Shown: positions 9,412-17,731 of the stretch, piece after piece | Layout of the letters: each line of letters begins with the position of its first letter | How positions within the stretch are numbered: position 1 is the first letter of the stretch | Position numbers and translations under genes: made by a program | The notes under the pieces: model-generated | What the model saw: only the letters and a program-made list of their open reading frames with translations | Told to the model about the DNA's origin: nothing | The model's database searches: none | From: Flavivirga algicola | GTDB lineage: Bacteria > Bacteroidota > Bacteroidia > Flavobacteriales > Flavobacteriaceae | Reading direction: 5' to 3' | Assembly: GCF_012910715.1 (NCBI RefSeq) | Contig: NZ_JABBHF010000012.1 | Span: 62,001-126,000, forward strand | Length of the DNA stretch: 64,000 nucleotides

Positions 9412-10419
9412 ATGCAAACTCCCTTAGTAAGTATACTCATTCCTTTTAAAAATACTGAAGCTTATATAGAAGCTTGTCTGACTTCTGTATTACATCAAAC
9501 ATATATCCATTGGGAATTGATTATAATTGATGATTCCTCTACAGATTCCAGCTTTAGCATCGTTGAAGCATTTGCAAAAAATGATAGTAGAATAGTGCTT
9601 CTAAAAAATCAAGGAGCTGGTATTATTGATGCACTACGGTTAGCTTTTAAGCATAGTAAAGGTACCTATATCACTAGAATGGATAGTGATGATATCATGC
9701 ATCCAACTAAATTAGGAGTACTCGTAAATAATTTATTGAAACATGGTAAACAGCATGTCGCTTTGGGATTAGTGAATTATTTTTCTGAAACGGGCATTAA
9801 AGAAGGTTATAAAAACTATGAAATTTGGTTGAATAACTTAACCAAAACGGGAAATAATTATTCCGAAATATATAAGGAATGTGTGATCCCTTCCCCTTGT
9901 TGGATGATTCATAGAGACGATTTAATAGCTTGCAATGCTTTTAACTCTGATAGATATCCTGAAGATTACGATTTAGCATTTCGATTTTATATGCACCATT
10001 ATAAATGCATTCCTTGTAGTCATGTTATTCATGACTGGAGGGATTATAATTCACGAACATCCAGAACCCACGAGCATTATGCCGAAAATCATTTTATAGA
10101 TATAAAACTGCACTATTTTTTAGAATTAGATTATAATCCTAAAAAGACACTTGTTGTCTGGGGAGCAGGAAACAAAGGGAAAACAGTTGCAAAAACTCTC
10201 ATTAAAAAAGAAGTTCCTTTTGAATGGATTTGTGACAATCCCAACAAAATTGGAAGAGATATTTATGGTAACATTTTAAAACCTTTTAGTGCCTTAGAAA
10301 CCATTAAGAATCCTCAAAGTATTATTACTGTCGCTAATAAAGAAGCGCAAATAGAGATTAAAAATTATATGAATAGTCTGGACATGAAGAATATTTATGA
10401 TTACGTTTTCTTTTGTTAA
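9412..10419 (+). CDS. Family 2 glycosyltransferase fused to a Rossmann-like domain
   Basis: Residues 1-220 are a GT-A domain: VSILIPFKNTEAYIEACL, IIIDDSSTDSS, then the metal-binding MDSDD and a later PEDYDLAFRF. Residues 240-335 form a second domain starting LVVWGAGNKGKTVAKTL, a nucleotide-binding-like glycine motif followed by ICDNPNKIGRDIYG. That half resembles the C-terminal fold of C-methyltransferases (Methyltransf_14), which often occurs beside sugar enzymes. The likely role is sugar transfer in envelope or glycan synthesis, with donor and acceptor unknown. It is a single gene; a TATATTCG element at about 9402-9409 may be its -7 box. Confidence 0.85.
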   Translation: MQTPLVSILIPFKNTEAYIEACLTSVLHQTYIHWELIIIDDSSTDSSFSIVEAFAKNDSRIVLLKNQGAGIIDALRLAFKHSKGTYITRMDSDDIMHPTKLGVLVNNLLKHGKQHVALGLVNYFSETGIKEGYKNYEIWLNNLTKTGNNYSEIYKECVIPSPCWMIHRDDLIACNAFNSDRYPEDYDLAFRFYMHHYKCIPCSHVIHDWRDYNSRTSRTHEHYAENHFIDIKLHYFLELDYNPKKTLVVWGAGNKGKTVAKTLIKKEVPFEWICDNPNKIGRDIYGNILKPFSALETIKNPQSIITVANKEAQIEIKNYMNSLDMKNIYDYVFFC

Positions 10420-10451
10420 GCCAAGTAAAACAAGGCGTCAGACAAAAAGTC

Positions 10452-10479
10452 GTTAAAATGTCGTAAATAAGCCGTTATA
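10452..10479 (+). promoter_or_regulatory. Three 11-base-phased GTTAAA-like repeats
   Basis: GTTAAA at 10452, GTAAAT at 10463 and GTTATA at 10474 follow each other at exactly 11 bases, each preceded by C. They end 19 bases before a -7 element (10498-10505) that has no -33 TTG. That is the arrangement expected for an activator site. Similar repeats occur before htrA and the sensor kinase. Confidence 0.4.
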
Positions 10480-10497
10480 AAAACAAGGTTTCACAAG

Positions 10498-10505
10498 TAA
10501 CTTTG
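10498..10505 (+). promoter_or_regulatory. -7 element (TAACTTTG) of the XRE regulator
   Basis: TAACTTTG is a perfect TAnnTTTG match located 26 bases before the ATG at 10531. The -33 position holds no TTG and instead carries the phased repeat. Confidence 0.5.
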
Positions 10506-10530
10506 GCAACAAATAAAACTGAATTAATGT

Positions 10531-11109
10531 ATGAACGAATTAGGAGAAAAAATTAAAGCTTTAAGAAAAAGGAAAGGGTTATCTCAAGAAGAATTAGCAG
10601 ATACTGCAAAAGTAAATTTAAGGACCATTCAACGTATTGAAAATAATCAAAACGAACCAAGAGGAAAAACACTTCACTTAATTTGTGAAGCTTTGAACTT
10701 GAATGCTGAGGATATCTTAGATTATGATAAACAAACAGACAAAAACTATTTAATTTATTTACACTTATCTGTTATATCATTTCTGGTTATTCCATTAGGC
10801 AACATCATTCTTCCTTTGATATTGTGGTTAACTAAAAAGAATAAAGTAATCGGTTTAAAGGAAGCTGGAATAAATCTTCTAAATTTTCAAATCTTTTGGA
10901 CATTTATAACTTATGGACTCATAATTATTTTTGTCATTTTAAAATTTATGTATTTTAATTTAGGGGGACTGGGCTCTTTTAAGATACTCATTTTATTTTT
11001 ATTAGCCTTTAATGCTGTAAATATTATTCTACCAATCCTTTTTTCTATAAAAATAAGTAGAGGCAAAACAAAAGGGTTTTATCCTAACATCATTAAACCA
11101 ATCAAATAA
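10531..11109 (+). CDS. XRE-family regulator with membrane domain (HTH + DUF4870-like)
   Basis: Residues 5-62 are a Cro/C1-type helix-turn-helix (IKALRKRKGLSQEELAD, VNLRTIQRIENNQNEPR). Residues 72-180 hold three or four membrane helices of the DUF4870 kind. The family is common in Flavobacteriia as small membrane-tethered regulators with no assigned signal. The gene stands alone behind phased repeats and a good -7 element. A second DUF4870-like protein without the DNA-binding part lies at 14358. Confidence 0.85.
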   Translation: MNELGEKIKALRKRKGLSQEELADTAKVNLRTIQRIENNQNEPRGKTLHLICEALNLNAEDILDYDKQTDKNYLIYLHLSVISFLVIPLGNIILPLILWLTKKNKVIGLKEAGINLLNFQIFWTFITYGLIIIFVILKFMYFNLGGLGSFKILILFLLAFNAVNIILPILFSIKISRGKTKGFYPNIIKPIK

Positions 11110-11176
11110 GTAAATCTTTAGTATTTCATTTTAATCTTTTATCAAAAATATGTAGCTTTGACAAATCTAAAAATGA

Positions 11177-13099
11177 ATGCAGTTTAAACACCCAGATCTT
11201 CTTTACGCTTTATTTTTACTACTTATCCCTATAATTGTTCACTTATTTCAATTACGAAAATTTCAAAAAGTTGCTTTTACTAATGTGGCATTCTTAAAAG
11301 AGGCGACATTACAAACCCGTAAAAGTTCACAAATAAAAAAGTGGTTAATTCTTTGTACAAGATTATTGCTTCTTGCTGCCATCGTTTTTGCATTTGCACA
11401 ACCATTCACCTCTAAATCCCATCTGTTTAAAACTAAAAAGGAAACGGTTATTTATTTAGATAATTCGTTTAGCCTACAAGCAAAAGGAAATCAGGGAGCA
11501 CTTTTAAAACGTGCCGTTCAGGATATTATTAGTAATGTACCCGAAAGTGAGAACATATCATTAATGACCAATGATAATATTTACAAGAATACAACCATAA
11601 AAGCCATTAAAAATGATTTATTGCAATTAGGTTATTCATCGAATAAACTAACTGCAGAAGCTGCTCTATTAAAAAGTAGCGCGGTATTTAATAAGCAAAA
11701 AAACACTTTAAGAAACTTAGTGTTCATTTCTGATTTTCAACAAGATGCATCTAGTTTCAATCCAAAAACAGATTCACTTACCAAGCTTCACTTAGTAAAG
11801 TTACAACCTATAAACACCAGCAACATAACTATTGACAGTGCATATATTTTTAAAAGAACGGCCTCAGCCATAGCGTTGAAAGTACTTATAAAAAATAGTG
11901 GAAGCCCTGTTGAAAACCTACCAGTTTCGTTACTAAGCGATAATAATTTAATTGCAAAAACATCTGTAGCTATTGAAGATTATGCCGAAACCACATTTTC
12001 GCTTCCCGTAAATGAAGTTATTAATGGCAAAATTTCTATTAACGATGTGAATTTGCACTTTGACAACAGTTTGTATTTCAATATCAATAACGGATCTAAG
12101 GCTCATGTGCTTTCCATAAATGCGACAAACGATTCTTTTTTAAAGCGTATTTATACCGATGACGAATTCAATTACACAGCTACTTCAGAAAATCAATTAG
12201 ACTATAATATCATAGATCAACAACATCTTATCATTTTAAATGAGTTAGATGCCATTTCTGGCGCCCTGGCTGCATCATTAAAACAATTCACCAGACAAGG
12301 CGGAAAATTGATTGTAATCCCTTCAAAAAGTATAAACAGGCAATCTTATAATCAATTGCTAGCCAATCACGGTTCTAATTTTAACGGTTTATTTTCAACA
12401 GAAAAACGTATTACATCCATCAATTATGCACACCCATTGTATAACAATGGGGTATTTGAAAAACAAGTGAATAACTTTCAATACCCAAAAGTGAAAAGTT
12501 TTTATGGTGTTTCTTCAAACAGTGCTGCCATCTTGCAATTTGAAGATACCAAACCATTCTTATACGAAAACAAAAATGTATTCATATTTACAGCAGCTTT
12601 AAATAGTGAAAACTCAAATTTTATAAACTCTCCTTTAATCGTTCCAACACTTTATAACATAGGAAAACAAAGTCTTAAGGTACCTAGTCTGTACTATACG
12701 ATTGGAGAAGAAAATACTTTTGATGTCGATGTGCAATTGCAGCAGGATGATATTTTATCATTAGTTAATAATGATGTCAACATCATTCCTAGGCAACAAT
12801 ACTTTAATAATAAGGTTGTAATAAACACCTCTAAAAATCCATCGGTAGCTAATACCTACACCATAAAGAATAAAAACAAAAGCGTTAAAAATGTAAGCTA
12901 TAATTATAATAGAAATGAAAGTAATTTAATTTACAGAGACCTTTCTCCTTCAGAAAACATCACTGTTAGCAATTCTATTATCGAAATTTTTGACACTTTA
13001 AAAAGTGATACAAAAGTTAATGCCTTATGGAAATGGTTTGTTATTTTTGCACTAGCGCTATTGATTATTGAAATGGGCATCTTAAAATACTTTGAATGA
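11177..13099 (+). CDS. BatA-domain membrane protein
   Basis: The first 80 residues are an N-terminal BatA (aerotolerance regulator) domain: FKHPDLLYALFLLLIPIIVHL, the Arg/Phe-rich LRKFQKVAFTNVAFL, and a second helix at about 57-77. A large periplasmic part of around 530 residues with von Willebrand-like topology (VIYLDNSFSL at about 94) follows. A final membrane helix sits at 617-637. The role is unknown; BatA-type proteins are linked to envelope stress and aerotolerance. It overlaps the following dihydroorotase-like gene by four bases (ATGA), so translation is coupled. Confidence 0.85.
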   Translation: MQFKHPDLLYALFLLLIPIIVHLFQLRKFQKVAFTNVAFLKEATLQTRKSSQIKKWLILCTRLLLLAAIVFAFAQPFTSKSHLFKTKKETVIYLDNSFSLQAKGNQGALLKRAVQDIISNVPESENISLMTNDNIYKNTTIKAIKNDLLQLGYSSNKLTAEAALLKSSAVFNKQKNTLRNLVFISDFQQDASSFNPKTDSLTKLHLVKLQPINTSNITIDSAYIFKRTASAIALKVLIKNSGSPVENLPVSLLSDNNLIAKTSVAIEDYAETTFSLPVNEVINGKISINDVNLHFDNSLYFNINNGSKAHVLSINATNDSFLKRIYTDDEFNYTATSENQLDYNIIDQQHLIILNELDAISGALAASLKQFTRQGGKLIVIPSKSINRQSYNQLLANHGSNFNGLFSTEKRITSINYAHPLYNNGVFEKQVNNFQYPKVKSFYGVSSNSAAILQFEDTKPFLYENKNVFIFTAALNSENSNFINSPLIVPTLYNIGKQSLKVPSLYYTIGEENTFDVDVQLQQDDILSLVNNDVNIIPRQQYFNNKVVINTSKNPSVANTYTIKNKNKSVKNVSYNYNRNESNLIYRDLSPSENITVSNSIIEIFDTLKSDTKVNALWKWFVIFALALLIIEMGILKYFE

Positions 13100-14352
13100 A
13101 CATACTTATAAAATCTGCCACTATAATAGATCCAAAAAGCGAGTTTCATAACACAACGCAAGATGTATTAATTGAAAATGGTACGATTTCAAAGATTGCT
13201 AACAGAATTAAAAATGAGAGCAATTATCGGGAAATCAGGTTAGAAAATCTACACGTTTCTCAAGGTTGGTTTGATAGCAGTGTTAGTTTTGGAGAACCTG
13301 GGTTTGAGGAGCGAGAAACTATAAAAAATGGACTTAAAACTGCTGCTTCTGCTGGTTTTACAGCTGTAGCCCTAAATGCCAATACGAATCCTATTATAGA
13401 TTCTAATTCCGATATCACTTTTATTAACACAAAATCATATAATAATGCTGTTTCGCTAATACCAATTGGAGCCCTTACCATTGGTAGTAAAGGTTTAGAT
13501 TTAGCAGAGCTTTACGATATGAATTCTGCGGGAGCAGTAGCATTCTACGATTATAAGAAACCCATTTCCAATCCTAATCTCATGAAAATAGCCTTGCAAT
13601 ATGCGAGTAGTTTCGACGGATTAGTCTGTTCATTTCCTCAGGAAAATAAAATCTCTGGACACGGTGTTATGAATGAAAACATAACAAGCACTACACTTGG
13701 TTTAAAAGGGAATCCATCTTTAGCCGAAGAACTGCAAGTAGCACGTGATTTATTCTTATTGGAGTATACAGGTGGAAAATTGCACATTCCAACGATCTCT
13801 ACCGCGACTTCAGTAGCGCTCATAAGGGAAGCAAAAAAGAAAAAACTAGACGTTACTTGTAGTGTAACTATTCATAATTTATATTATACAGACGCTGCAA
13901 TAACAGATTTTAATACAAACTTTAAAGTGTTACCACCGTTACGAACTCAAGAAGATGTTGATGCATTAATTCAAGGTGTAAAAGATGGCACTATAGATAT
14001 GGTAACAAGCGACCATAACCCTATCGATATTGAACAAAAAAGGATAGAATTCGATCATGCTGCATATGGCTCTATAGGGTTAGAAACTGCCTTTGGAGCA
14101 TTACAAACACTCTTTACAACCAAGAAAACTATAGATATTTTAACCAAAGGGAAAAACCGATTTAATTTGGTACAAACACCTATTAATATTGGTAACAAAG
14201 CAAATATCACTCTTTTTAATCCTGACACTAAATATATCGTTTCTAAAAATGATATTGTTTCAAAGTCAAAAAACACCATTTTTGAAGGTGAAGCTTTAAA
14301 AGGAAAAGTTTATGGAATTATCTCAAATAATAAAACTTTATTAAATCAATAA
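13096..14352 (+). CDS. Dihydroorotase homologue lacking metal ligands (probably non-catalytic)
   Basis: The 418-residue protein has the whole dihydroorotase fold (EPGFEERETIKNGLKTAA, FTAVALNANTNP, SDHNPID). However, the metal-binding HxH that normally precedes the REPG motif is replaced: residues 60-69 read DSSVSFGEPG. The later histidine of the HxED region also reads serine (CSFPQEN). H260 and D306 remain. Inactive dihydroorotase-like proteins are known, for example PyrC' partners of aspartate transcarbamoylase, and this form is conserved beside BatA genes in Flavobacteriia as I recall. It should not be annotated as a working pyrimidine enzyme on sequence alone. It is coupled to the BatA gene. 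Confidence 0.85.
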   Translation: MNILIKSATIIDPKSEFHNTTQDVLIENGTISKIANRIKNESNYREIRLENLHVSQGWFDSSVSFGEPGFEERETIKNGLKTAASAGFTAVALNANTNPIIDSNSDITFINTKSYNNAVSLIPIGALTIGSKGLDLAELYDMNSAGAVAFYDYKKPISNPNLMKIALQYASSFDGLVCSFPQENKISGHGVMNENITSTTLGLKGNPSLAEELQVARDLFLLEYTGGKLHIPTISTATSVALIREAKKKKLDVTCSVTIHNLYYTDAAITDFNTNFKVLPPLRTQEDVDALIQGVKDGTIDMVTSDHNPIDIEQKRIEFDHAAYGSIGLETAFGALQTLFTTKKTIDILTKGKNRFNLVQTPINIGNKANITLFNPDTKYIVSKNDIVSKSKNTIFEGEALKGKVYGIISNNKTLLNQ

Positions 14353-14357
14353 TTATA

Positions 14358-14699
14358 ATGACTGAGCAAGATGTTGAAAGAGGTCGTAAAAATGCCATAA
14401 TAAGTTATATTACAATTTTTGGAGTCATAATTGCTTATTATTTAAACAATGAAAAGGATAAAAAAAGTCCTTTTGCAAGTTTTCATATTAGACAATCTTT
14501 AGGCTTATGGCTAACCTTAATTATTATAAATTTATCTATCGTATCTAAATTCGATATATTCACTTTAAGATTATCTGTTTATATTTTCTTTAGTGTTCTC
14601 TACATATATGGTCTTTCCAATGCTATTGCAGGAAAAGCTCAAAAAGTTCCCTTAGTTGGTAACTTATATCAAAAAATATTTGCAAACCTTGGTAAATAA
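14358..14699 (+). CDS. DUF4870-like small membrane protein
   Basis: This is a 113-residue protein with three or four membrane helices (about 14-30, 45-62, 70-90). It contains SPFASFHIRQSLGLWL, the conserved region of DUF4870/chloroplast-import-component-like proteins. It lies five bases after the dihydroorotase homologue and directly abuts the esterase, so it is part of the same operon. Function is unknown. Confidence 0.75.
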   Translation: MTEQDVERGRKNAIISYITIFGVIIAYYLNNEKDKKSPFASFHIRQSLGLWLTLIIINLSIVSKFDIFTLRLSVYIFFSVLYIYGLSNAIAGKAQKVPLVGNLYQKIFANLGK

Positions 14700-15353
14700 A
14701 TGATTAAAAATACACTCTCTTTACATCATATAATTCGTGAATCTTCATTAACAGATAACGCACCATTGCTAATTATGATGCATGGTTATGGAAGTGATGA
14801 AAATGACCTGTTTTCATTTGCCAGTGAATTACCCGAAGATCTTTTTATTATTTCTGTAAGAGCGCCTTATCCTATGCAACCTTACGGAAATGCATGGTAT
14901 GCTATTAATTTTGATGCCGATAAAGGGAAATGGAATGATAGTGAACAAGCTAAAGAATCTCGCGATTTAATTTCAAAATTTATAGATGAAGCCGTAGAAG
15001 CTTACCCTGTTAATAAAGACAATGTATCCCTTTTAGGATTTAGCCAAGGAAGTATTTTAAGCTATGCCGTTGCTCTAACCTATCCAGAAAAAATTAAAAA
15101 TGTCGTTGCTTTAAGCGGTTATGTATATGAAGATATTTTACCTCAGGATACAACCAAGGATTATTCTCATCTAAACTTTTATTGTTCCCATGGCAGTGTC
15201 GATCAAGTAATTCCTGTTGAATGGGCACGACAAACTGCTCCGTTTTTAAACAGCCTTAATATAAAACACCAATATTCGGAATTTCCTGTTGGACATGGCG
15301 TGGCTCCTCAAAACTTTTATGAGTTTAAAAATTGGCTGATAAACAATAATTAA
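14700..15353 (+). CDS. Alpha/beta-hydrolase, phospholipase/carboxylesterase family
   Basis: This 217-residue cytoplasmic enzyme has the nucleophile elbow GFSQGSILS (serine about 120), an oxyanion-loop LIMMHGYGSDENDL, and Asp/His near HGSVDQVIPVEWA and FPVGHGVAP. These are the marks of the carboxylesterase/acyl-thioesterase family (Abhydrolase_2). The family hydrolyses short acyl esters or thioesters; the natural substrate cannot be read from sequence. Its ATG directly follows the stop of the upstream gene. Confidence 0.9.
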   Translation: MIKNTLSLHHIIRESSLTDNAPLLIMMHGYGSDENDLFSFASELPEDLFIISVRAPYPMQPYGNAWYAINFDADKGKWNDSEQAKESRDLISKFIDEAVEAYPVNKDNVSLLGFSQGSILSYAVALTYPEKIKNVVALSGYVYEDILPQDTTKDYSHLNFYCSHGSVDQVIPVEWARQTAPFLNSLNIKHQYSEFPVGHGVAPQNFYEFKNWLINNN

Positions 15354-15381
15354 TATATTTCGTACCTTTTAGTCATTAAAA

Positions 15382-15909
15382 ATGACAAAAATGAACCGAT
15401 TATTAATTTGCTTTATATGCTTGATTATTTTGTCAGGCAATAAGACTATTGCTCAAAATATTGATGACCTAAAAGATATTAATGTCCAAATTTGGAGCAA
15501 CTTCAAAAAATCTTTCGAAAGCCTAGACTATAAATTATTCGAAAGCCTGCATAGCAATGACTTAATCCGAGTCAATGGAGGTAACTACAAATCTATTAGA
15601 AATAAAGATGCTTATTTAGGAAACTATAAGGAACGTTGGAAAAATAATTCTTTAAAACAAACCATCTCTTTTAGGTTTTTAGAGCGCATTTCTAAAGATG
15701 GTATGGCATCTGAACGTGGATTTTACAAGTTTACCATAAACCCAGACAGTGAAAACCAAAAATCATATTATGGTAAATTCCATGTTATCTTAAGAAAAGA
15801 AGAAAGCCTTTGGAAAATACTAATTGATTACGATTCTACAGAAAATGAATCTATTGATGAGGTATCATACAATAATGCCTTTGCCATGAATGACTTTGAA
15901 AAATATTAA
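15382..15909 (+). CDS. Secreted NTF2/SnoaL-like protein (DUF4440 type)
   Basis: This 175-residue protein has a signal peptide ending near KTIAQ. The rest has the cone-shaped SnoaL/DUF4440 layout: an N-terminal helix (QIWSNFKKSFESLDYKLFESLH), then beta strands with ERGFYKFTINP and WKILIDYDST. Such proteins bind small ligands or act as isomerase-like enzymes; nothing here fixes a substrate. ATG at 15391 (MNR) is an alternative start. It lies 28 bases after the esterase. Confidence 0.7.
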   Translation: MTKMNRLLICFICLIILSGNKTIAQNIDDLKDINVQIWSNFKKSFESLDYKLFESLHSNDLIRVNGGNYKSIRNKDAYLGNYKERWKNNSLKQTISFRFLERISKDGMASERGFYKFTINPDSENQKSYYGKFHVILRKEESLWKILIDYDSTENESIDEVSYNNAFAMNDFEKY

Positions 15910-15991
15910 ATAAAGTTACTTAATACTGGTTTAAAATCATCATAAATATATTTTAACAATATATTCTATTCTTAAAAATATTATTGAAGAA

Positions 15992-16059
15992 ATGCTATAT
16001 CTAAACACTTTTAACATATAGCATCAAAAAAACAGAAATGCTATCTTTAAGTTTCTGTT
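15992..16059. repeat. Two tandem inverted repeats
   Basis: ATGCTATAT (15992-16000) pairs perfectly with ATATAGCAT (16016-16024), and AACAGAAA (16031-16038) with TTTCTGTT (16052-16059). Neither arm is followed by a T-run, so they are poor terminators. Both contain ATGCTAT. They lie upstream of the leucine-rich-repeat gene and may be operators or transcript ends. Confidence 0.45.
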
Positions 16060-16088
16060 AAGAATTATAAATTAATTGAGAAATACAT

Positions 16089-16096
16089 TAGATTTG
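16089..16096 (+). promoter_or_regulatory. -7 element (TAGATTTG) before the leucine-rich-repeat gene
   Basis: TAGATTTG fits TAnnTTTG and lies about 70 bases upstream of the ATG at 16169. There is no TTG at the -33 spacing. Confidence 0.4.
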
Positions 16097-16168
16097 TAAG
16101 AAAACACAATAGGCTATATGTATGCTAACGCATCTACTCATTAATCCATATTATTTAACAAAAAAATC

Positions 16169-16798
16169 ATGAATGACAAAACCTACACTTCGTTAGAAAA
16201 AGCTTTAAAAGAAAAAGAAAAAGTATACCACTTAAAATTAGCAAACCAAAACTTGAATCAATTACCTGAATCTATTAGGCTCTTATCAAACATAGAATAT
16301 CTTAACTTGAATGGCAATCAAATAGAAGTTCTTCCAGAATGGATAAGTGAATTAACCAATTTAGGCACGCTTTATGTAAGCAATAATAAGCTAAAAAAAT
16401 TGCCAGCAAGTATAGGGACTTTAAAAGGGTTAGGCGTTTTGGATTTATCTAAAAACGAATTAGTTGAGCTACCAGAGTCCATAGGAAATCTTGAAGAGCT
16501 TTTCCACTTACACTTAAATAGAAATAAATTAACAGCCTTACCAGATAGTATGGGGCAACTTAGTAATCTGGAAAAAATGGATCTTTCAGAAAATCAAATA
16601 ATGAGTATCCCTGAATCTTGGGAAAGTTTGGACCAACTATATGAATTAGATTTGTATAAGAATAATATTTCTGATGATGGTAAAGACAAAATTCAGAGTA
16701 TACTTGAGTGTTGCGATGTTAATTTTGATGAAGTAAGAAACTTCCACGACTCAGATTTTAGTTTGTATGAAGAAGACCTGATCGATGAATGGGATTAG
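16169..16798 (+). CDS. Leucine-rich-repeat protein, cytoplasmic
   Basis: This 209-residue protein contains about six repeats of 23 residues of the bacterial type (for example LPESIGNLEELFHLHLNRNK, LPASIGTLKGLGVLDLSKNE) at residues 20-175, followed by an acidic tail ending LYEEDLIDEWD. There is no signal peptide, so it is probably intracellular, and no enzyme domain. The fold usually serves protein binding. Flavobacterial relatives are unassigned. Confidence 0.85.
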   Translation: MNDKTYTSLEKALKEKEKVYHLKLANQNLNQLPESIRLLSNIEYLNLNGNQIEVLPEWISELTNLGTLYVSNNKLKKLPASIGTLKGLGVLDLSKNELVELPESIGNLEELFHLHLNRNKLTALPDSMGQLSNLEKMDLSENQIMSIPESWESLDQLYELDLYKNNISDDGKDKIQSILECCDVNFDEVRNFHDSDFSLYEEDLIDEWD

Positions 16799-16862
16799 TA
16801 TTTTAATTATCTACAGTAGATTATAAAAATAGATTCCAATAAAAAAATGATTAAGGTATTTT

Positions 16863-17669
16863 ATGACGCATGCACTGAGGTTAACCATTATATTCTCTAT
16901 TTTTATGCTTTTCTTTGGTGGAAAAAAACATCAAAAACAATCACCTATGTCCATAACCAGAGGACTCAAGCCTGCCATTGCAGCATTTACCAATCTAGAA
17001 CAAAAACTTATTATAAAAGTTGCTAAAAAACTAGAAAATAATGGCTTCCCCATTGATCAATTAACAAGAATTCATCTTAAAAAAAGAATTATTAATGATA
17101 AAGATTATTATTCGTATAATGAAATTACATTCTTTATTAACCCTGCGATATACAAACAGAACGAATTTAACTGGGGCATTGAGAACATTGGTATCGCATG
17201 GGAAGATCCTTCTGTTATAAGAACACCAGATGGCGGTATTGAATTTGAAACTGGCTATAAAACAAAACCTGAAAATCTTGTCATGACTCTTTATCGTTTA
17301 CAGGATTCTTATAACTACGCTCCCCTTTTAAAAAATCATAATCTAATATTAAACAAAATAAACGACGTACTAATAACAAATCCTTTAGAGGAAGCCAAAG
17401 ATTTTACTTCTAAAGGACTATTTGAATTAATTAAAAATTATCTTGTTATATTAATCGCCGATAATGAAAATGCAGGTTTATATGAAATGACCATAAGAAG
17501 AATGGATCATGACTTAATAGATTTTAAGCATTACAATGGACTCATTGAACAATATTGTTTAAAAATAAACATAAACACTTCAAAGGTAGAAATATTAGAT
17601 AAATTTGATCCAACATTTTTTCCAACACCCGTTGCCCCTATTCCATCCAAACCTTTTAATAAAAATTAG
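16863..17669 (+). CDS. Secreted or membrane-anchored protein of unknown function
   Basis: I do not recognise this 268-residue protein. An N-terminal hydrophobic stretch (about 4-20) looks like a signal anchor, followed by KKHQKQSP. The rest is a mixed alpha/beta sequence with WGIENIGIAWEDPSV and a proline-rich tail (FFPTPVAPIPSKPF). There is no lipobox, metal motif or repeat. It sits 64 bases after the leucine-rich-repeat gene and 62 before the glycosidase, all on the plus strand, so the three may be co-transcribed. Confidence 0.6.
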   Translation: MTHALRLTIIFSIFMLFFGGKKHQKQSPMSITRGLKPAIAAFTNLEQKLIIKVAKKLENNGFPIDQLTRIHLKKRIINDKDYYSYNEITFFINPAIYKQNEFNWGIENIGIAWEDPSVIRTPDGGIEFETGYKTKPENLVMTLYRLQDSYNYAPLLKNHNLILNKINDVLITNPLEEAKDFTSKGLFELIKNYLVILIADNENAGLYEMTIRRMDHDLIDFKHYNGLIEQYCLKININTSKVEILDKFDPTFFPTPVAPIPSKPFNKN

Positions 17670-17731
17670 AAAACAAGCTAGTATAAATATGAGGTTAAAC
17701 AAATCATATTAAAACCAACATCAGTTAATCA

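Noticed and set aside
16011-16060. GTTAA copies near the twin repeats as another regulon site
   Set aside because: They are not phased and GTTAAA is frequent by chance in this AT-rich DNA.
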